A stretch of 64,000 nt of DNA from Staphylococcus sp. MI 10-1553 (GTDB lineage: Bacteria; Bacillota; Bacilli; Staphylococcales; Staphylococcaceae), in the NCBI RefSeq assembly GCF_010365305.1, contig NZ_CP048279.1:434001-498000 (forward strand), read 5' to 3'. Below are positions 27,716 through 36,554 of this stretch, piece by piece. Below the pieces are notes generated by a model. That model ran no database searches. It was not told the origin of the DNA and saw only the letters and a program-made list of their open reading frames with translations. Position 1 is the first letter of the stretch. Each line of letters opens with the position of its first letter. The position numbers were made by a program, and so were the translations under genes.

Positions 27716-28378
27716 ATGAATTTCGAAAAATATATTGATCACACGTTGTTAAAACCAGAATCAACACGTGCACAAATTGATAAAATTATTGAGGAAGCAA
27801 AAGAATATCATTTCAAATCTATTTGTATAAATCCAACACACATCGCTTATGCTGCAGAAAAATTAGCAGATTCAGATGTACTTGTATGTACAGTGATCGG
27901 TTTCCCATTAGGTGCGAACACTACGGAAACAAAAGTATTTGAAACAGAAGATGCGATCCGTAAAGGTGCAGATGAAATTGACATGGTGATCAACATTGGT
28001 GCATTAAAAGACCAACGTTACAATGACGTACAAAAAGATATTGAAGCGGTCGTTAAAGCTGCACAAGGTAAAACAGTTAAAGTGATTATCGAAACAGCAC
28101 TATTAACTGATGAAGAAAAAATAAAAGCATCTGAATTAACAAAAGCAGCAGGTGCACATTTCGTGAAAACATCGACAGGCTTCTCTACGGGTGGTGCAAC
28201 ACCTGAAGACGTGAAGTTAATGAAAGATACAGTGGGCGAATCAGTAGAAGTTAAAGCGGCTGGTGGCGTACGTAACTTAGAAGACTTTAAAGCAATGATT
28301 GATGCAGGTGCAACACGTATCGGTGCAAGTGCCGGCGTACAAATTATGCAAGGTCTAGAAGTAGATTCAGATTATTAA
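27716..28378 (+). CDS. deoC: Deoxyribose-phosphate aldolase
   Basis: Splits deoxyribose-5-phosphate into acetaldehyde and glyceraldehyde-3-phosphate, 220 residues. The Schiff-base Lys is in [27 protein letters not shown] and KVIIETALL are further signatures. It forms a deoxynucleoside salvage pair with deoB. Confidence 0.95.
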   Translation: MNFEKYIDHTLLKPESTRAQIDKIIEEAKEYHFKSICINPTHIAYAAEKLADSDVLVCTVIGFPLGANTTETKVFETEDAIRKGADEIDMVINIGALKDQRYNDVQKDIEAVVKAAQGKTVKVIIETALLTDEEKIKASELTKAAGAHFVKTSTGFSTGGATPEDVKLMKDTVGESVEVKAAGGVRNLEDFKAMIDAGATRIGASAGVQIMQGLEVDSDY

Positions 28379-28411
28379 TCAAGGAATTCAATAAATGTGG
28401 GAGTGATTAAG

Positions 28412-29590
28412 ATGACAGTACCTTTTCAACGCGTTCATTTAATTGTGATGGATTCAGTTGGGATTGGAGAGGGTCCAGACGCTAAAGACTTTAATGATGA
28501 AGGCTCACACACTTTAAAACATACGCTTGAAGGATTTGATCAAAAGTTACCGAACCTTGAAAAATTAGGCTTAGGGAACATTGCGCCATTACCAGTGATT
28601 GATGCTGTTGATCATCCTTTAGCGTATTATACAAAATTAAGTGAAGCGTCAGTCGGCAAAGACACGATGACAGGCCACTGGGAAATTATGGGCTTGAACA
28701 TGATGCAACCGTTCAAAGTGTATCCAGAAGGTTTTCCAGAAGAGTTAGTTCAAGAAATCGAACAACTATCAGGCCGTAAAGTTGTCGCAAACCGCCCAGC
28801 ATCCGGTACACAAATTATTGACGAGTGGGGCGAACATCAAATGAAGACAGGGGACTTAATCGTCTATACTTCTGCTGATCCTGTACTTCAAATTGCCGCA
28901 CACGAAGACGTCATTCCGTTAGAAGAGTTGTATGACATTTGTGAAAAAGTCCGTGAACTGACAAAAGATCCAAAATATTTAATTGGACGTATTATTGCAC
29001 GCCCATATGTGGGTGAACCAGGCAACTTCACACGTACAAGTAACCGTCATGACTATGCATTGAAACCATTTGGTAAAACAGTCATGAATACGTTAAAAGA
29101 AAATGACTATGATGTCATTGCGATTGGTAAAATTAATGATATTTATGATGGTGAAGGTGTAACAGAAGCGGTACGTACGAAAAGTAATATGGACGGCATG
29201 GACCAATTAATGAACATCGTCAACAAAGACTTTAAAGGATTAAGCTTTTTAAACTTAGTTGACTTTGATGCGTTATATGGCCATCGTCGTGATAAGCCAG
29301 GATATGCACAAGCGATTAAAGATTTTGATGATCGTTTGCCAGAATTGATGGATGCAATGCGCGAAGACGATTTATTGATCGTTACAGCGGACCATGGGAA
29401 TGACCCAACGGCACCGGGTACAGATCACACACGTGAGTACATTCCAGTCATCATGTATAGTCCGAAGTTTAAAGGCGGACATGCATTAGCAGGCGATACA
29501 ACATTTAGTTCAATCGGTGCGACAATTGCTGATAACTTTGGCGTAACATTGCCTGAGTTTGGACGTAGCTATTTAAATGAATTGAAATAA
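28412..29590 (+). CDS. deoB: Phosphopentomutase
   Basis: Converts (deoxy)ribose-1-phosphate to the 5-phosphate, 392 residues, alkaline-phosphatase superfamily. Metal-binding sites are visible in [23 protein letters not shown] (the phosphorylated Thr) and [12 protein letters not shown] 28412 follows GGGAGTG. It acts one step before deoC. Confidence 0.95.
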   Translation: MTVPFQRVHLIVMDSVGIGEGPDAKDFNDEGSHTLKHTLEGFDQKLPNLEKLGLGNIAPLPVIDAVDHPLAYYTKLSEASVGKDTMTGHWEIMGLNMMQPFKVYPEGFPEELVQEIEQLSGRKVVANRPASGTQIIDEWGEHQMKTGDLIVYTSADPVLQIAAHEDVIPLEELYDICEKVRELTKDPKYLIGRIIARPYVGEPGNFTRTSNRHDYALKPFGKTVMNTLKENDYDVIAIGKINDIYDGEGVTEAVRTKSNMDGMDQLMNIVNKDFKGLSFLNLVDFDALYGHRRDKPGYAQAIKDFDDRLPELMDAMREDDLLIVTADHGNDPTAPGTDHTREYIPVIMYSPKFKGGHALAGDTTFSSIGATIADNFGVTLPEFGRSYLNELK

Positions 29591-29596
29591 TTGAGT

Positions 29597-29637
29597 GAAG
29601 TGGCTGATGCCTGTAATGGGGTGTCAGCTGCTTTTTA
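29597..29637 (+). terminator. Terminator after deoB
   Basis: AGTGGCTGATGCC and GGTGTCAGCTGCT pair imperfectly, followed by TTTTT. Confidence 0.55.
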
Positions 29638-29643
29638 ATTTTT

Positions 29644-29903
29644 TGAGCAATTAGCAGGCTTGTCCTCTCTAATGGGGGCAAGTCTTTTTATTCGTACCAG
29701 CTGGGATTTCAGTTGTCAATTCATTGGACATTATTAGTGCAAGTCCGATTCTCATTATTGGATTGATTATTATTTCAACAATTCTGTTACTTGTGTTTAC
29801 AGGCTTTGCGTCACAAATTTTAATGCGTATGACAACGAAAGATAAAGTGGCAACAACGCCTCGTACTAAAGCGAAAGTGAAAGGAGCGCACTCACATGGT
29901 TAA
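29644..29903 (+). pseudogene. LrgA/CidA-type holin-like protein, truncated remnant
   Basis: The reading frame shows EQLAGLSSLMGASLF, then, after a one-base shift near 29688, FVPAGISVVNSLDIISASP, which is the typical LrgA/CidA mid-region, and a second membrane helix to the stop. The N-terminal third is absent: the sequence comes out of the deoB terminator region directly into mid-protein. It overlaps the start of the LrgB-like gene, the normal operon layout. Dead by truncation plus frameshift. Confidence 0.7.
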
Positions 29904-30586
29904 TCATCTCGCTATCGATACACCTTATTTCGGTATTTTATTATCAGTGATTCCATTTTTAATCGCAACAGTACTTTTTAAGAAAACAAATGGCTTTTTA
30001 TTATTCGCACCACTCCTTGTTGCGATGGTTTTCGGGGTAGCGTTCTTACACTTTACAAGTATTCCATATGAAAAGTACAAAATTGGTGGGGACATCATTA
30101 ATTTCTTCCTCGGACCAGCAACGATTTCATTTGCGATTCCTTTATACAAAAAGCGTGATGTCTTGGTGAAACATTGGCATCGTATTATAGGCGGTATTGG
30201 GATTGGAACCGTGTTGGCACTTGTCGGTATTTTCTTCGTCGCAAAAGCACTTCAATTCGGTAGTGATATTATCGCATCAATGCTTCCGCAAGCAGCAACA
30301 ACAGCGATTGCACTACCTGTATCAGAAGGCATTGGCGGTATTAAAGAGTTGACATCATTAGCGATTATTTTAAATGCGGTTATTATTTATTAAATTATTG
30401 AAATGGTTCCACATTGATAATCCGATTGCGAGAGGTTTATCTTTAGGAACGAGCGGACATACGTTAGGTGTAGCGGCAGCAAAAGAATTAGGACTAGTAA
30501 AGGAGTCAATGGCAAGCATCGCGATTGTATTGGTTGGGGTTGTCGTTGTAGCAGTTGTTCCGATTTTGATACTCATCTTCTTCTAG
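29896..30586 (+). pseudogene. LrgB/CidB-type membrane protein, frameshifted
   Basis: Multi-pass protein that partners LrgA/CidA in murein hydrolase control or carbon metabolite transport. The first frame (to 30393) carries the family pattern, including [19 protein letters not shown]; it ends at a premature stop near a TTATTATTTATTAAATTATT tract. The next frame (from about 30374) continues in register with [26 protein letters not shown] and the last helix. One indel in the AT tract explains the break. Both members of this pair are disabled. Confidence 0.78.
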
Positions 30587-30754
30587 ACACAATTAAATAT
30601 CATTAAAAAGTGTTGTACAAACGTGTGAGGTGGAATGCGCGTCTGTACAACTTCTTTTTGTATACAGAATTGTCAAATATATCACAATAGTTTTTGCGTG
30701 AACGTTTTCATATTAAAACTTATAATAGAAGAAACTAGGATAGAAGGTGAGCAA

Positions 30755-31717
30755 ATGAAAAAGTTAATCCAGGATAAAACGCACTTTTTACAAGACATGC
30801 TAGACGGTTTGAAAATTACAAATCCGAACATTGATGTGATTGCAGATACAGTGGTTGTACGTCAGCATAAAAAAACGTCTGGTGTCGCATTAGTTTCTGG
30901 TGGTGGAAGTGGTCACGAACCAGCACATGCGGGCTATGTCGGTGAAGGCATGCTGGATGCTGCGGTATGTGGTGAAGTGTTTACCTCACCGACACCAGAT
31001 AAAGTGTTAGAAGCCATTAAAGCGGTGGACAATGGAGACGGTGTGTTACTCATTGTTAAAAATTACGCGGGTGACGTCATGAACTTTGAAATGGCAAAAG
31101 ATATGGCAGCGATGGAAGACATTCAAGTAGACATGGTCGTTGTACGTGATGACATTGCGATTGATGATGTCGAAAAACGTCGTGGGGTTGCAGGTACAGT
31201 ATTTGTTCATAAATATGCCGGTTATTTATCAGAGCGTGGTAAGAAATTAACAGAGCTTAAAACTGAAGTCGAAGCATTGATTGATCAAATTCGCACAATC
31301 GGGATGGCACTCACACCTCCTGCTGTACCAACGACTGGCAAGTATGGTTTCGATATTGAAGATCATGACATGGAAATCGGTATTGGTATTCACGGTGAAC
31401 GTGGATTAGAACGTGTGCCAGTTGAACCTGTAGAACAAATTGTGCAACGTTTAATTGAACAATTGAAGGCTGAAGTGGCAAGTGATGAATTAATTGTGAT
31501 GGTAAATGGCATGGGCGGCACACCATTATCAGAATTAGATATTGTGACGAAATATGTCGCATTACAGTTAGAAAAAGAAGGGAAAACTGTAAAAGGCTGG
31601 TTTGTAGGTGATTATATGACATCACTCGACATGCAAGGATTTTCATTAACCTTTGTTCCTTATGACGAACACGTATTATCAGCGTTTCGCGCACCTACAA
31701 CAAGTCGATTTTTTTAA
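30755..31717 (+). CDS. dhaK: PTS-dependent dihydroxyacetone kinase, DhaK subunit
   Basis: Binds dihydroxyacetone covalently through a His and positions it for phosphorylation by DhaL. About 320 residues from ATG 30755, which follows AAGGTGAG. SGGGSGHEPAHAGYVGEGMLDAAVCGEVF holds the substrate site. dhaL and dhaM follow in the same direction. Confidence 0.94.
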   Translation: MKKLIQDKTHFLQDMLDGLKITNPNIDVIADTVVVRQHKKTSGVALVSGGGSGHEPAHAGYVGEGMLDAAVCGEVFTSPTPDKVLEAIKAVDNGDGVLLIVKNYAGDVMNFEMAKDMAAMEDIQVDMVVVRDDIAIDDVEKRRGVAGTVFVHKYAGYLSERGKKLTELKTEVEALIDQIRTIGMALTPPAVPTTGKYGFDIEDHDMEIGIGIHGERGLERVPVEPVEQIVQRLIEQLKAEVASDELIVMVNGMGGTPLSELDIVTKYVALQLEKEGKTVKGWFVGDYMTSLDMQGFSLTFVPYDEHVLSAFRAPTTSRFF

Positions 31718-31739
31718 CATCATTCAGGAGGTTCACAAG

Positions 31740-32321
31740 ATGAACGTAGCAATTTTAAAAGAACGATTACTTGCATTAAAAGAAACATTTGAAACAGAAG
31801 AAGAAACTTTGACAGAGTTGGACCGTGCGATTGGTGACGGGGACCACGGTGTGAATATGCGACGTGGTTTTGAAGCACTTCCTGACCAATTAGACGACAG
31901 TTCCATGCAAGCTTTATTCAAAACGACAGGTATGACACTCATGTCGAAAGTGGGCGGAGCGTCTGGACCATTATATGGCTATAGTTTCGTCAAAATGGCG
32001 CAAGTCGCAAAAGATGAGATTGATTATGACAACTTAGTCGAATTGTTAAAAGCATTTGAAGAAGCTGTAGCACAACGCGGAAAAGTGACTTTAAATGAAA
32101 AAACAATGTATGATGTCATTGCACGTGCGAGAGAAGCGGTAGAACAAGGTGAGACTGTAGATTTAGCGACGTTACAATCTTATGCTGATGCGACACGTGA
32201 TATCGAAGCGACAAAAGGCCGTGCGTCATATTTTAAAAAGGACTCAATCGGGTATATTGATCCTGGTGCACAAAGTAGTGTCTACATTTTAAATGCACTG
32301 ATAGGAGCTGATGAAGCGTGA
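31740..32321 (+). CDS. dhaL: PTS-dependent dihydroxyacetone kinase, ADP-binding DhaL subunit
   Basis: 193-residue subunit with tightly bound ADP that passes phosphate from DhaM to dihydroxyacetone. ADP/Mg ligands are in DRAIGDGDHGVNM; the nucleotide loop is VGGASGPLYG and the C-terminus has DPGAQS. ATG 31740 follows CAGGAGG. It overlaps dhaM by four bases. Confidence 0.95.
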   Translation: MNVAILKERLLALKETFETEEETLTELDRAIGDGDHGVNMRRGFEALPDQLDDSSMQALFKTTGMTLMSKVGGASGPLYGYSFVKMAQVAKDEIDYDNLVELLKAFEEAVAQRGKVTLNEKTMYDVIARAREAVEQGETVDLATLQSYADATRDIEATKGRASYFKKDSIGYIDPGAQSSVYILNALIGADEA

Positions 32322-32677
32322 CACAAATCGTTTTAGTAAGTCATAGTGATAAAATTGCAGAAGGTACGCAAGAACTGCTTGCACAAATGGCACAAGATGT
32401 TACTGTCGTCGCTATTGGTGGCATTGAAGGCGAAATCGGCACATCTTTTGATGACATTTCTGCAGTATTAAATGATATAGACGATGATGCGATTTGCTTC
32501 TTTGATATCGGTTCATCGGAAATGAATTTGGATATGGCGATTGAAATGTATACGGGGACACATCGTATTGAAAAAGTCGATGCCCCGATTGTAGAAGGCA
32601 GTTTCATTGCGGCAGTTGCTTTATCTACAGGTCAAACGATAGATGAAGCCATCGCATCTGTCGACGAAGCATTTTAA
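32318..32677 (+). CDS. dhaM: PTS-dependent dihydroxyacetone kinase, phosphotransferase subunit DhaM
   Basis: Small (119 residue) IIA-mannose-type protein. The phosphorylated His is near the start (VLVSHSDKIAEG). It carries phosphate from HPr to DhaL. This short form lacks the HPr and EI-like domains found in enterobacterial DhaM. Confidence 0.92.
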   Translation: MTQIVLVSHSDKIAEGTQELLAQMAQDVTVVAIGGIEGEIGTSFDDISAVLNDIDDDAICFFDIGSSEMNLDMAIEMYTGTHRIEKVDAPIVEGSFIAAVALSTGQTIDEAIASVDEAF

Positions 32678-32687
32678 TAACATCTAT

Positions 32688-32742
32688 AAAAATAGGACAG
32701 CATGAACGCGTACAGCACGACAATGTTGTCCTATTTTTTAAC
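32688..32742. terminator. Hairpin between dhaM and the PhnA-like gene
   Basis: AAAATAGGACA and TGTCCTATTTTTT arms; serves the convergent genes on both sides. Confidence 0.75.
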
Positions 32743-32743
32743 G

Positions 32744-33115
32744 TTATTTAATTTTTTTCACAACTTCAGATTTTAAACCAATTTGTCCAAAGCCAGGGAT
32801 TTTACAGTCGATATCGTGGCCGTCTTCAGGGTCAACGAGCTTAATATTTTTTACTTTTGTACCTTGTTTAATCATTTGAGAACTGCCTTTGATTTTTAAA
32901 TCGCGAATGACTGACACCGTGTCACCATCTTGAAGTGGATTACCATTTGCATCACGGATTATGGCTTGTTCAGTAGCTGCCTCGAGTGTATCGTTTGTCC
33001 ATTCATACGCACACATCGGGCAAATGTAAAGTCCGCCATCTTCGTAAGTATATTCAGAATCACACTGCGGACAGTTTGGGATTGCGGTTGTCATGTTAGA
33101 ATCAACTACTTTCAT
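32744..33115 (-). CDS. PhnA/YjdM-like zinc-ribbon protein
   Basis: A 123-residue protein with an N-terminal zinc ribbon ([21 protein letters not shown]) and a C-terminal SH3-like PhnA domain ([19 protein letters not shown]). The historic 'alkylphosphonate utilisation' name is not supported by function. Divergent from the aldehyde dehydrogenase. Role unknown. Confidence 0.88.
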   Translation of the reverse strand: MKVVDSNMTTAIPNCPQCDSEYTYEDGGLYICPMCAYEWTNDTLEAATEQAIIRDANGNPLQDGDTVSVIRDLKIKGSSQMIKQGTKVKNIKLVDPEDGHDIDCKIPGFGQIGLKSEVVKKIK

Positions 33116-33156
33116 TAAATATATAAATCTAATCTAACACATTCTGAGTGAAAAGT

Positions 33157-33188
33157 ATTTAACAAATTTAACGACATGTTACGATAAT
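33157..33188 (+). promoter_or_regulatory. Promoter region of the aldehyde dehydrogenase with a betB-like motif
   Basis: ATTTAACAAATTTAACG (33157-33173) differs by one base from the string in front of betB (15434-15450). It covers the likely -35, with GATAAT at 33183-33188 as -10. A shared regulator, possibly CudC, is inferred. Confidence 0.4.
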
Positions 33189-33246
33189 TGTGTGATGCGC
33201 AATGAAGTGTCATACGGTCACTAACTCAAAGAAAGAGGGATGGAAG

Positions 33247-34635
33247 ATGACAAAGTTTGATGTAGAAAACCCTTCAACAGGAGAAGTCATTAAAACCTAT
33301 GCATTTACAGAAGAAGCTGAAATTCATCATAAAATTGAACGTGCGTATGAAGCGTATTTATCATGGCGTGAAGTCGATGCGCATAAGCGTTCACGTTTAT
33401 TATGGCAGTGGTCAACTTTAATTAAAGAGAACCGTGAAGCTTTGGCGGAACTGATTACACTTGAAGGGGGCAAGCCTTATCAAGAAGCATTAGGTGAAGT
33501 GGATTACGCTGTCGGCTACGTGGATTGGTATGCCGAAGAAGTGAAACGCATTTACGGTAGAACGATTCCGGCTAACGCACCAGACAAGAAAATTTTAGTT
33601 GATAAATTTCCAGTTGGTGTTGTAGGGGCCATTACACCGTGGAACTTCCCAGCTGCAATGATTACACGTAAAATGGCACCCACGCTCGCAGCAGGTTGTA
33701 CGATTGTATGTAAACCAGCGACACAAACGCCAATGACGACGATTCGTTTAGTCGAATTAGCACATGAAGCGGGCATTCCTGAAGATGCGATTTCATACAT
33801 TTTAGCGAGTGGTAAAACAGCAGGTAAAATTTTCACAGAGCATGAACTGATCAACAAAGTAACGTTCACAGGCTCTACACCAGTGGGTAAAAAGTTAATC
33901 GAACAATCAGCGGCATCTGTTAAAAATGTCACAATGGAACTCGGCGGTCTGGCACCACTCATCGTGCATAAAGATGCTGATATTGAACATGCTGTGGAAC
34001 AAACGATTAAGACAAAATTTAGAAATGCAGGTCAAACTTGTATTTGTGCCAACCGTATTTATGTACACGAAGATATTGCAGAAGAATACGAAAAACAACT
34101 TATTGAACAAGTCCATGCCTTAAAAGTAGGGGACGGTATGGAAAAAGATGTGAAAATTGGGCCACTCATTAACCAAAAAGGCGTCGATAAAGTACTCGAT
34201 CATATTCAAGATGCGGTTGAACATGGCGGTCAATTATCACGTGAATTAGATGACATTCAAGAACGCGGTGGCAACTTCTTAAAACCGGTTGTCATTACTA
34301 ATGTTAACCATGATATGAAATGTATGCATGAAGAAACATTCGGTCCAGTGGCGCCCGTGATGCGTTACGCTGATATTGATGAAGCGATTCATTTAGCGAA
34401 TGATACAGAATTTGGATTGGCATCTTACTTTTTCACAAATGATTACCGTACAGGACTTTATATTTACAACAACTTACACTACGGCGTCGTTGGTTGGAAT
34501 GACGGTGCACCATCTGCACCTCATGCGCCATTTGGTGGTGTGAAAGAAAGTGGTTATGGCCGTGAAGGTGGTATTGAAGGTATCGAACCTTATCTTGAAA
34601 CAAAATATCTCTCAATCGGTACAAAAACAAAATAA
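33247..34635 (+). CDS. NAD(P)-dependent aldehyde dehydrogenase, succinate-semialdehyde type
   Basis: 462-residue enzyme of the ALDH superfamily, closest by eye to GabD-like succinate-semialdehyde dehydrogenases. Catalytic Glu in MELGGLAPL and Cys in NAGQTCICANR; the cofactor-fold motif is FTGSTPVGKK. The ATG at 33247 follows GAGGG. The PhnA-like gene diverges from it; a terminator follows. True substrate not determinable. Confidence 0.88.
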   Translation: MTKFDVENPSTGEVIKTYAFTEEAEIHHKIERAYEAYLSWREVDAHKRSRLLWQWSTLIKENREALAELITLEGGKPYQEALGEVDYAVGYVDWYAEEVKRIYGRTIPANAPDKKILVDKFPVGVVGAITPWNFPAAMITRKMAPTLAAGCTIVCKPATQTPMTTIRLVELAHEAGIPEDAISYILASGKTAGKIFTEHELINKVTFTGSTPVGKKLIEQSAASVKNVTMELGGLAPLIVHKDADIEHAVEQTIKTKFRNAGQTCICANRIYVHEDIAEEYEKQLIEQVHALKVGDGMEKDVKIGPLINQKGVDKVLDHIQDAVEHGGQLSRELDDIQERGGNFLKPVVITNVNHDMKCMHEETFGPVAPVMRYADIDEAIHLANDTEFGLASYFFTNDYRTGLYIYNNLHYGVVGWNDGAPSAPHAPFGGVKESGYGREGGIEGIEPYLETKYLSIGTKTK

Positions 34636-34645
34636 CGATCATAGG

Positions 34646-34690
34646 AATTTTAGGCTAGGGCACATTTCAGTTGTCTTAGCCTTTTTGGAA
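34646..34690 (+). terminator. Terminator after the aldehyde dehydrogenase
   Basis: TTTTAGGCTAGGGCA pairs with TGTCTTAGCCTTTTT. It marks the end of the backbone before the accessory island. Confidence 0.7.
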
Positions 34691-35014
34691 ATCTTTCATA
34701 AAAGGTACTGGGGCAAAGGAGGCAAGTTTTTGAAATAATGAACATCAAAAATTTTGTATCAGAATAATCGAGTTGATTTTGTTTCGATTTATGAACACGC
34801 ATCTTGTTTTCTCTGCCTAATCATTCACCGGCAACGTGTATCATTGTGTAGTGTATTGCATTACATGGAAGCGGAGTGCTAAATACATTAAGTCATCATC
34901 TATCTGATATACTTCTTTGTTTCTTTCCTCTTTTTCAAGGTGTATGATAGACACTTCTTCAATCGCAAGAAAGTAAAAAATAAGGGTAAGTGGGAGCACC
35001 CTGGAAAAATTAAG
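34691..35014. other. Gene-free left edge of the island
   Basis: About 320 bases without a supported ORF, RNA or repeat. Base composition drops toward AT from here on. Likely a scar of past insertion events. Confidence 0.25.
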
Positions 35015-35425
35015 TTAATAAATATATTTTTTCATATCATTAACGAAAATAAGGCACTGTAATAGATTATGTTTAGATTTATTTAAGTTTTTAAAATTAG
35101 ATTCAACAAAAATTTCATGAGTCATATCATTATATTTAATGCCATATGCTGAAAGATGTTCTTCAAAGATTTTTTTGCGTTTTTTCGATTTGTTTATGAA
35201 AACCCCATTGTTTTCTAATCCGAATATAGTATAGCCATCGTCTGTTAAAGTGATGATGTCCCGAGATTGATCGTATATAGCATATATAATCAAATTATCT
35301 AAAGTGTGGTCTTTAAAAGGAGAGTCTATTCTTACTACATTGTTTGACAAATTAGAAAACTCTAATTCTTGGTTGTACCAATCAAGATATTCTTTTTTTA
35401 ATTTGTTAGCATCAAATGTAGGCAT
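35015..35425 (-). CDS. DUF1828-domain protein, probably truncated
   Basis: A 136-residue protein with the DUF1828 pattern (EYLDWYNQELEF...ITLTDDGYTIFGLE...KHNLLQCLIFVNDM). Full-length relatives usually go on into a DUF1829 domain; here the protein stops after KKYIY, so it is probably the remaining N-terminal half. Function of the family is unknown. It lies beside an IS21 remnant, which may have caused the loss. Confidence 0.6.
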   Translation of the reverse strand: MPTFDANKLKKEYLDWYNQELEFSNLSNNVVRIDSPFKDHTLDNLIIYAIYDQSRDIITLTDDGYTIFGLENNGVFINKSKKRKKIFEEHLSAYGIKYNDMTHEIFVESNFKNLNKSKHNLLQCLIFVNDMKKYIY

Positions 35426-35479
35426 ATTAACACTCCTTTGTTCAAATTCTTGTAAATTATTATAGTCTAAAAATGATAT

Positions 35480-35800
35480 ATAAGCACTATGTCAATAGCG
35501 GTTTGAAAATGTCATTTTTTAGCGGTTTAAGAATGACGTATGTTTAAACTTTTTTCACTTTTATAGTCTTTAAGTCGGTATGAATCCCCTGTAATTATAA
35601 ATATTTTTGAATGATGAATGAGTCTATTAATAATAGCTGATGACGTTATCTTGTTACGCAATGAATCCCCAAAAAATTTGAAAAGGGGATTTTTGTCGTT
35701 ATAATTGTACATATTTATTTTGACATTTATATTTAGCCTTTCTCATCAATAATTAGTAGCTTGATTCTGCTTAATTGTTTTAAAGTATTATTTCTTTGGT
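35480..35800 (-). mobile_element. Decayed IS21-family element (istB 3' remnant and terminal repeats)
   Basis: A 61-codon frame (35527-35712, minus) matches the end of IstB ATPases (LRNKITSSAIINRLIHHSKIF, then GDSYRLKD). Just upstream another piece reads KLLIIDE, the Walker B region, so the middle has been deleted. At 35487-35530 two tandem TAGCGGTTT-AAATG/AGAATG repeats fit an IS21 end. It differs from the intact IS21 element at 48.3-50.8 kb. Confidence 0.65.
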
Positions 35801-36260
35801 TTCTAATGTGATTAAGAGTTTATTTAATTCATTAAAAGTATAGAATTGGATTTTGATATTTTGCTTTAATTTGTGTAGCTACATTTTAATTTCTTTCCTA
35901 ACTTCGTAATATTTTTGAACGTTCTTAAATCATAATGCTACTAGCTACATAGCTCAGCGAAATTTAGCTTCATGCTTTTCATGGTATAAAATAACACTCC
36001 TTCATATATCACGGCTCAATCAAACAACTGCTGTTTAAAGATTGAGTTAATGTCTTATTATATATCTTATAGGTGTTGTTTAAAACAGATTAAAATATCA
36101 AGATTCAACTAAAATGTAAATTTTAATATATAATTTTAATAACTTTGTTTATTAGTTAGAAGATGTAAATATTGAGGTTAATGTATTTCTTATAGACTTC
36201 ATGGTATTGTGTAATAAGTGATAACATAAACTTAAATTTATAAAAAAATAAAAAGCGCAA
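35801..36260. other. AT-rich gene-free region before the peptide cluster
   Basis: No supported gene. A CTCAATCAAACA/TGTTTAAAGATTGAG hairpin sits at 36015-36046. Minus-strand bits around 35870-35990 could be transposase debris but carry several stops. Confidence 0.3.
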
Positions 36261-36267
36261 AACAATA

Positions 36268-36296
36268 TTGACTTTTTTGTTTGTGTGAAATAAAAT
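36268..36296 (+). promoter_or_regulatory. Strong sigma-A promoter of the peptide cluster
   Basis: TTGACT (36268-36273) and TAAAAT (36291-36296) with the ideal 17-base spacer, about 40 bases before the precursor start. There is no regulator gene in the cluster. Confidence 0.7.
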
Positions 36297-36337
36297 GAAA
36301 GCGGTTACCATCCTGTTATCTATGGGAGGATTGAATT

Positions 36338-36499
36338 ATGAAGGATTTATTATTCAATGGATATAGCAACTATACAACAGCTAACAATATTCAAAAGTGT
36401 GCTGTAGATGAATGTGAATTAGGTAATGTAGGAACATCAATTTCATTAAGTGTAACTTATTCATATTCGATTTCATGGACAATTACTTGGAGTGTGTAA
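36338..36499 (+). CDS. RiPP precursor peptide with a strictly alternating Ser/Thr-hydrophobic core
   Basis: A 53-residue peptide too short for usual gene calling, preceded by GGGAGGA. Residues 1-32 look like a leader (MKDLLFNGYSNYTTANNIQ, then C21, C26 and an acidic DECELGNVG end). From residue 34 to the last residue 53 the pattern is perfect: S or T at every even position (ten in all) and I,L,V,Y,Y,I,W,I,W,V at the odd ones. There is no Cys in this part, so lanthionine rings cannot form there. Kinase, HopA1-like lyase and reductase genes follow in the same direction. The natural reading is dehydration of the Ser/Thr and reduction to D-Ala/D-Abu, giving alternating L/D chirality as in gramicidin. 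That product is inferred. Confidence 0.8.
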   Translation: MKDLLFNGYSNYTTANNIQKCAVDECELGNVGTSISLSVTYSYSISWTITWSV

Positions 36500-36554
36500 T
36501 ATAACTTTATAGAAGTGTTTTGATTTTATTCTAAATAATAGGGTGGTGACCTTT

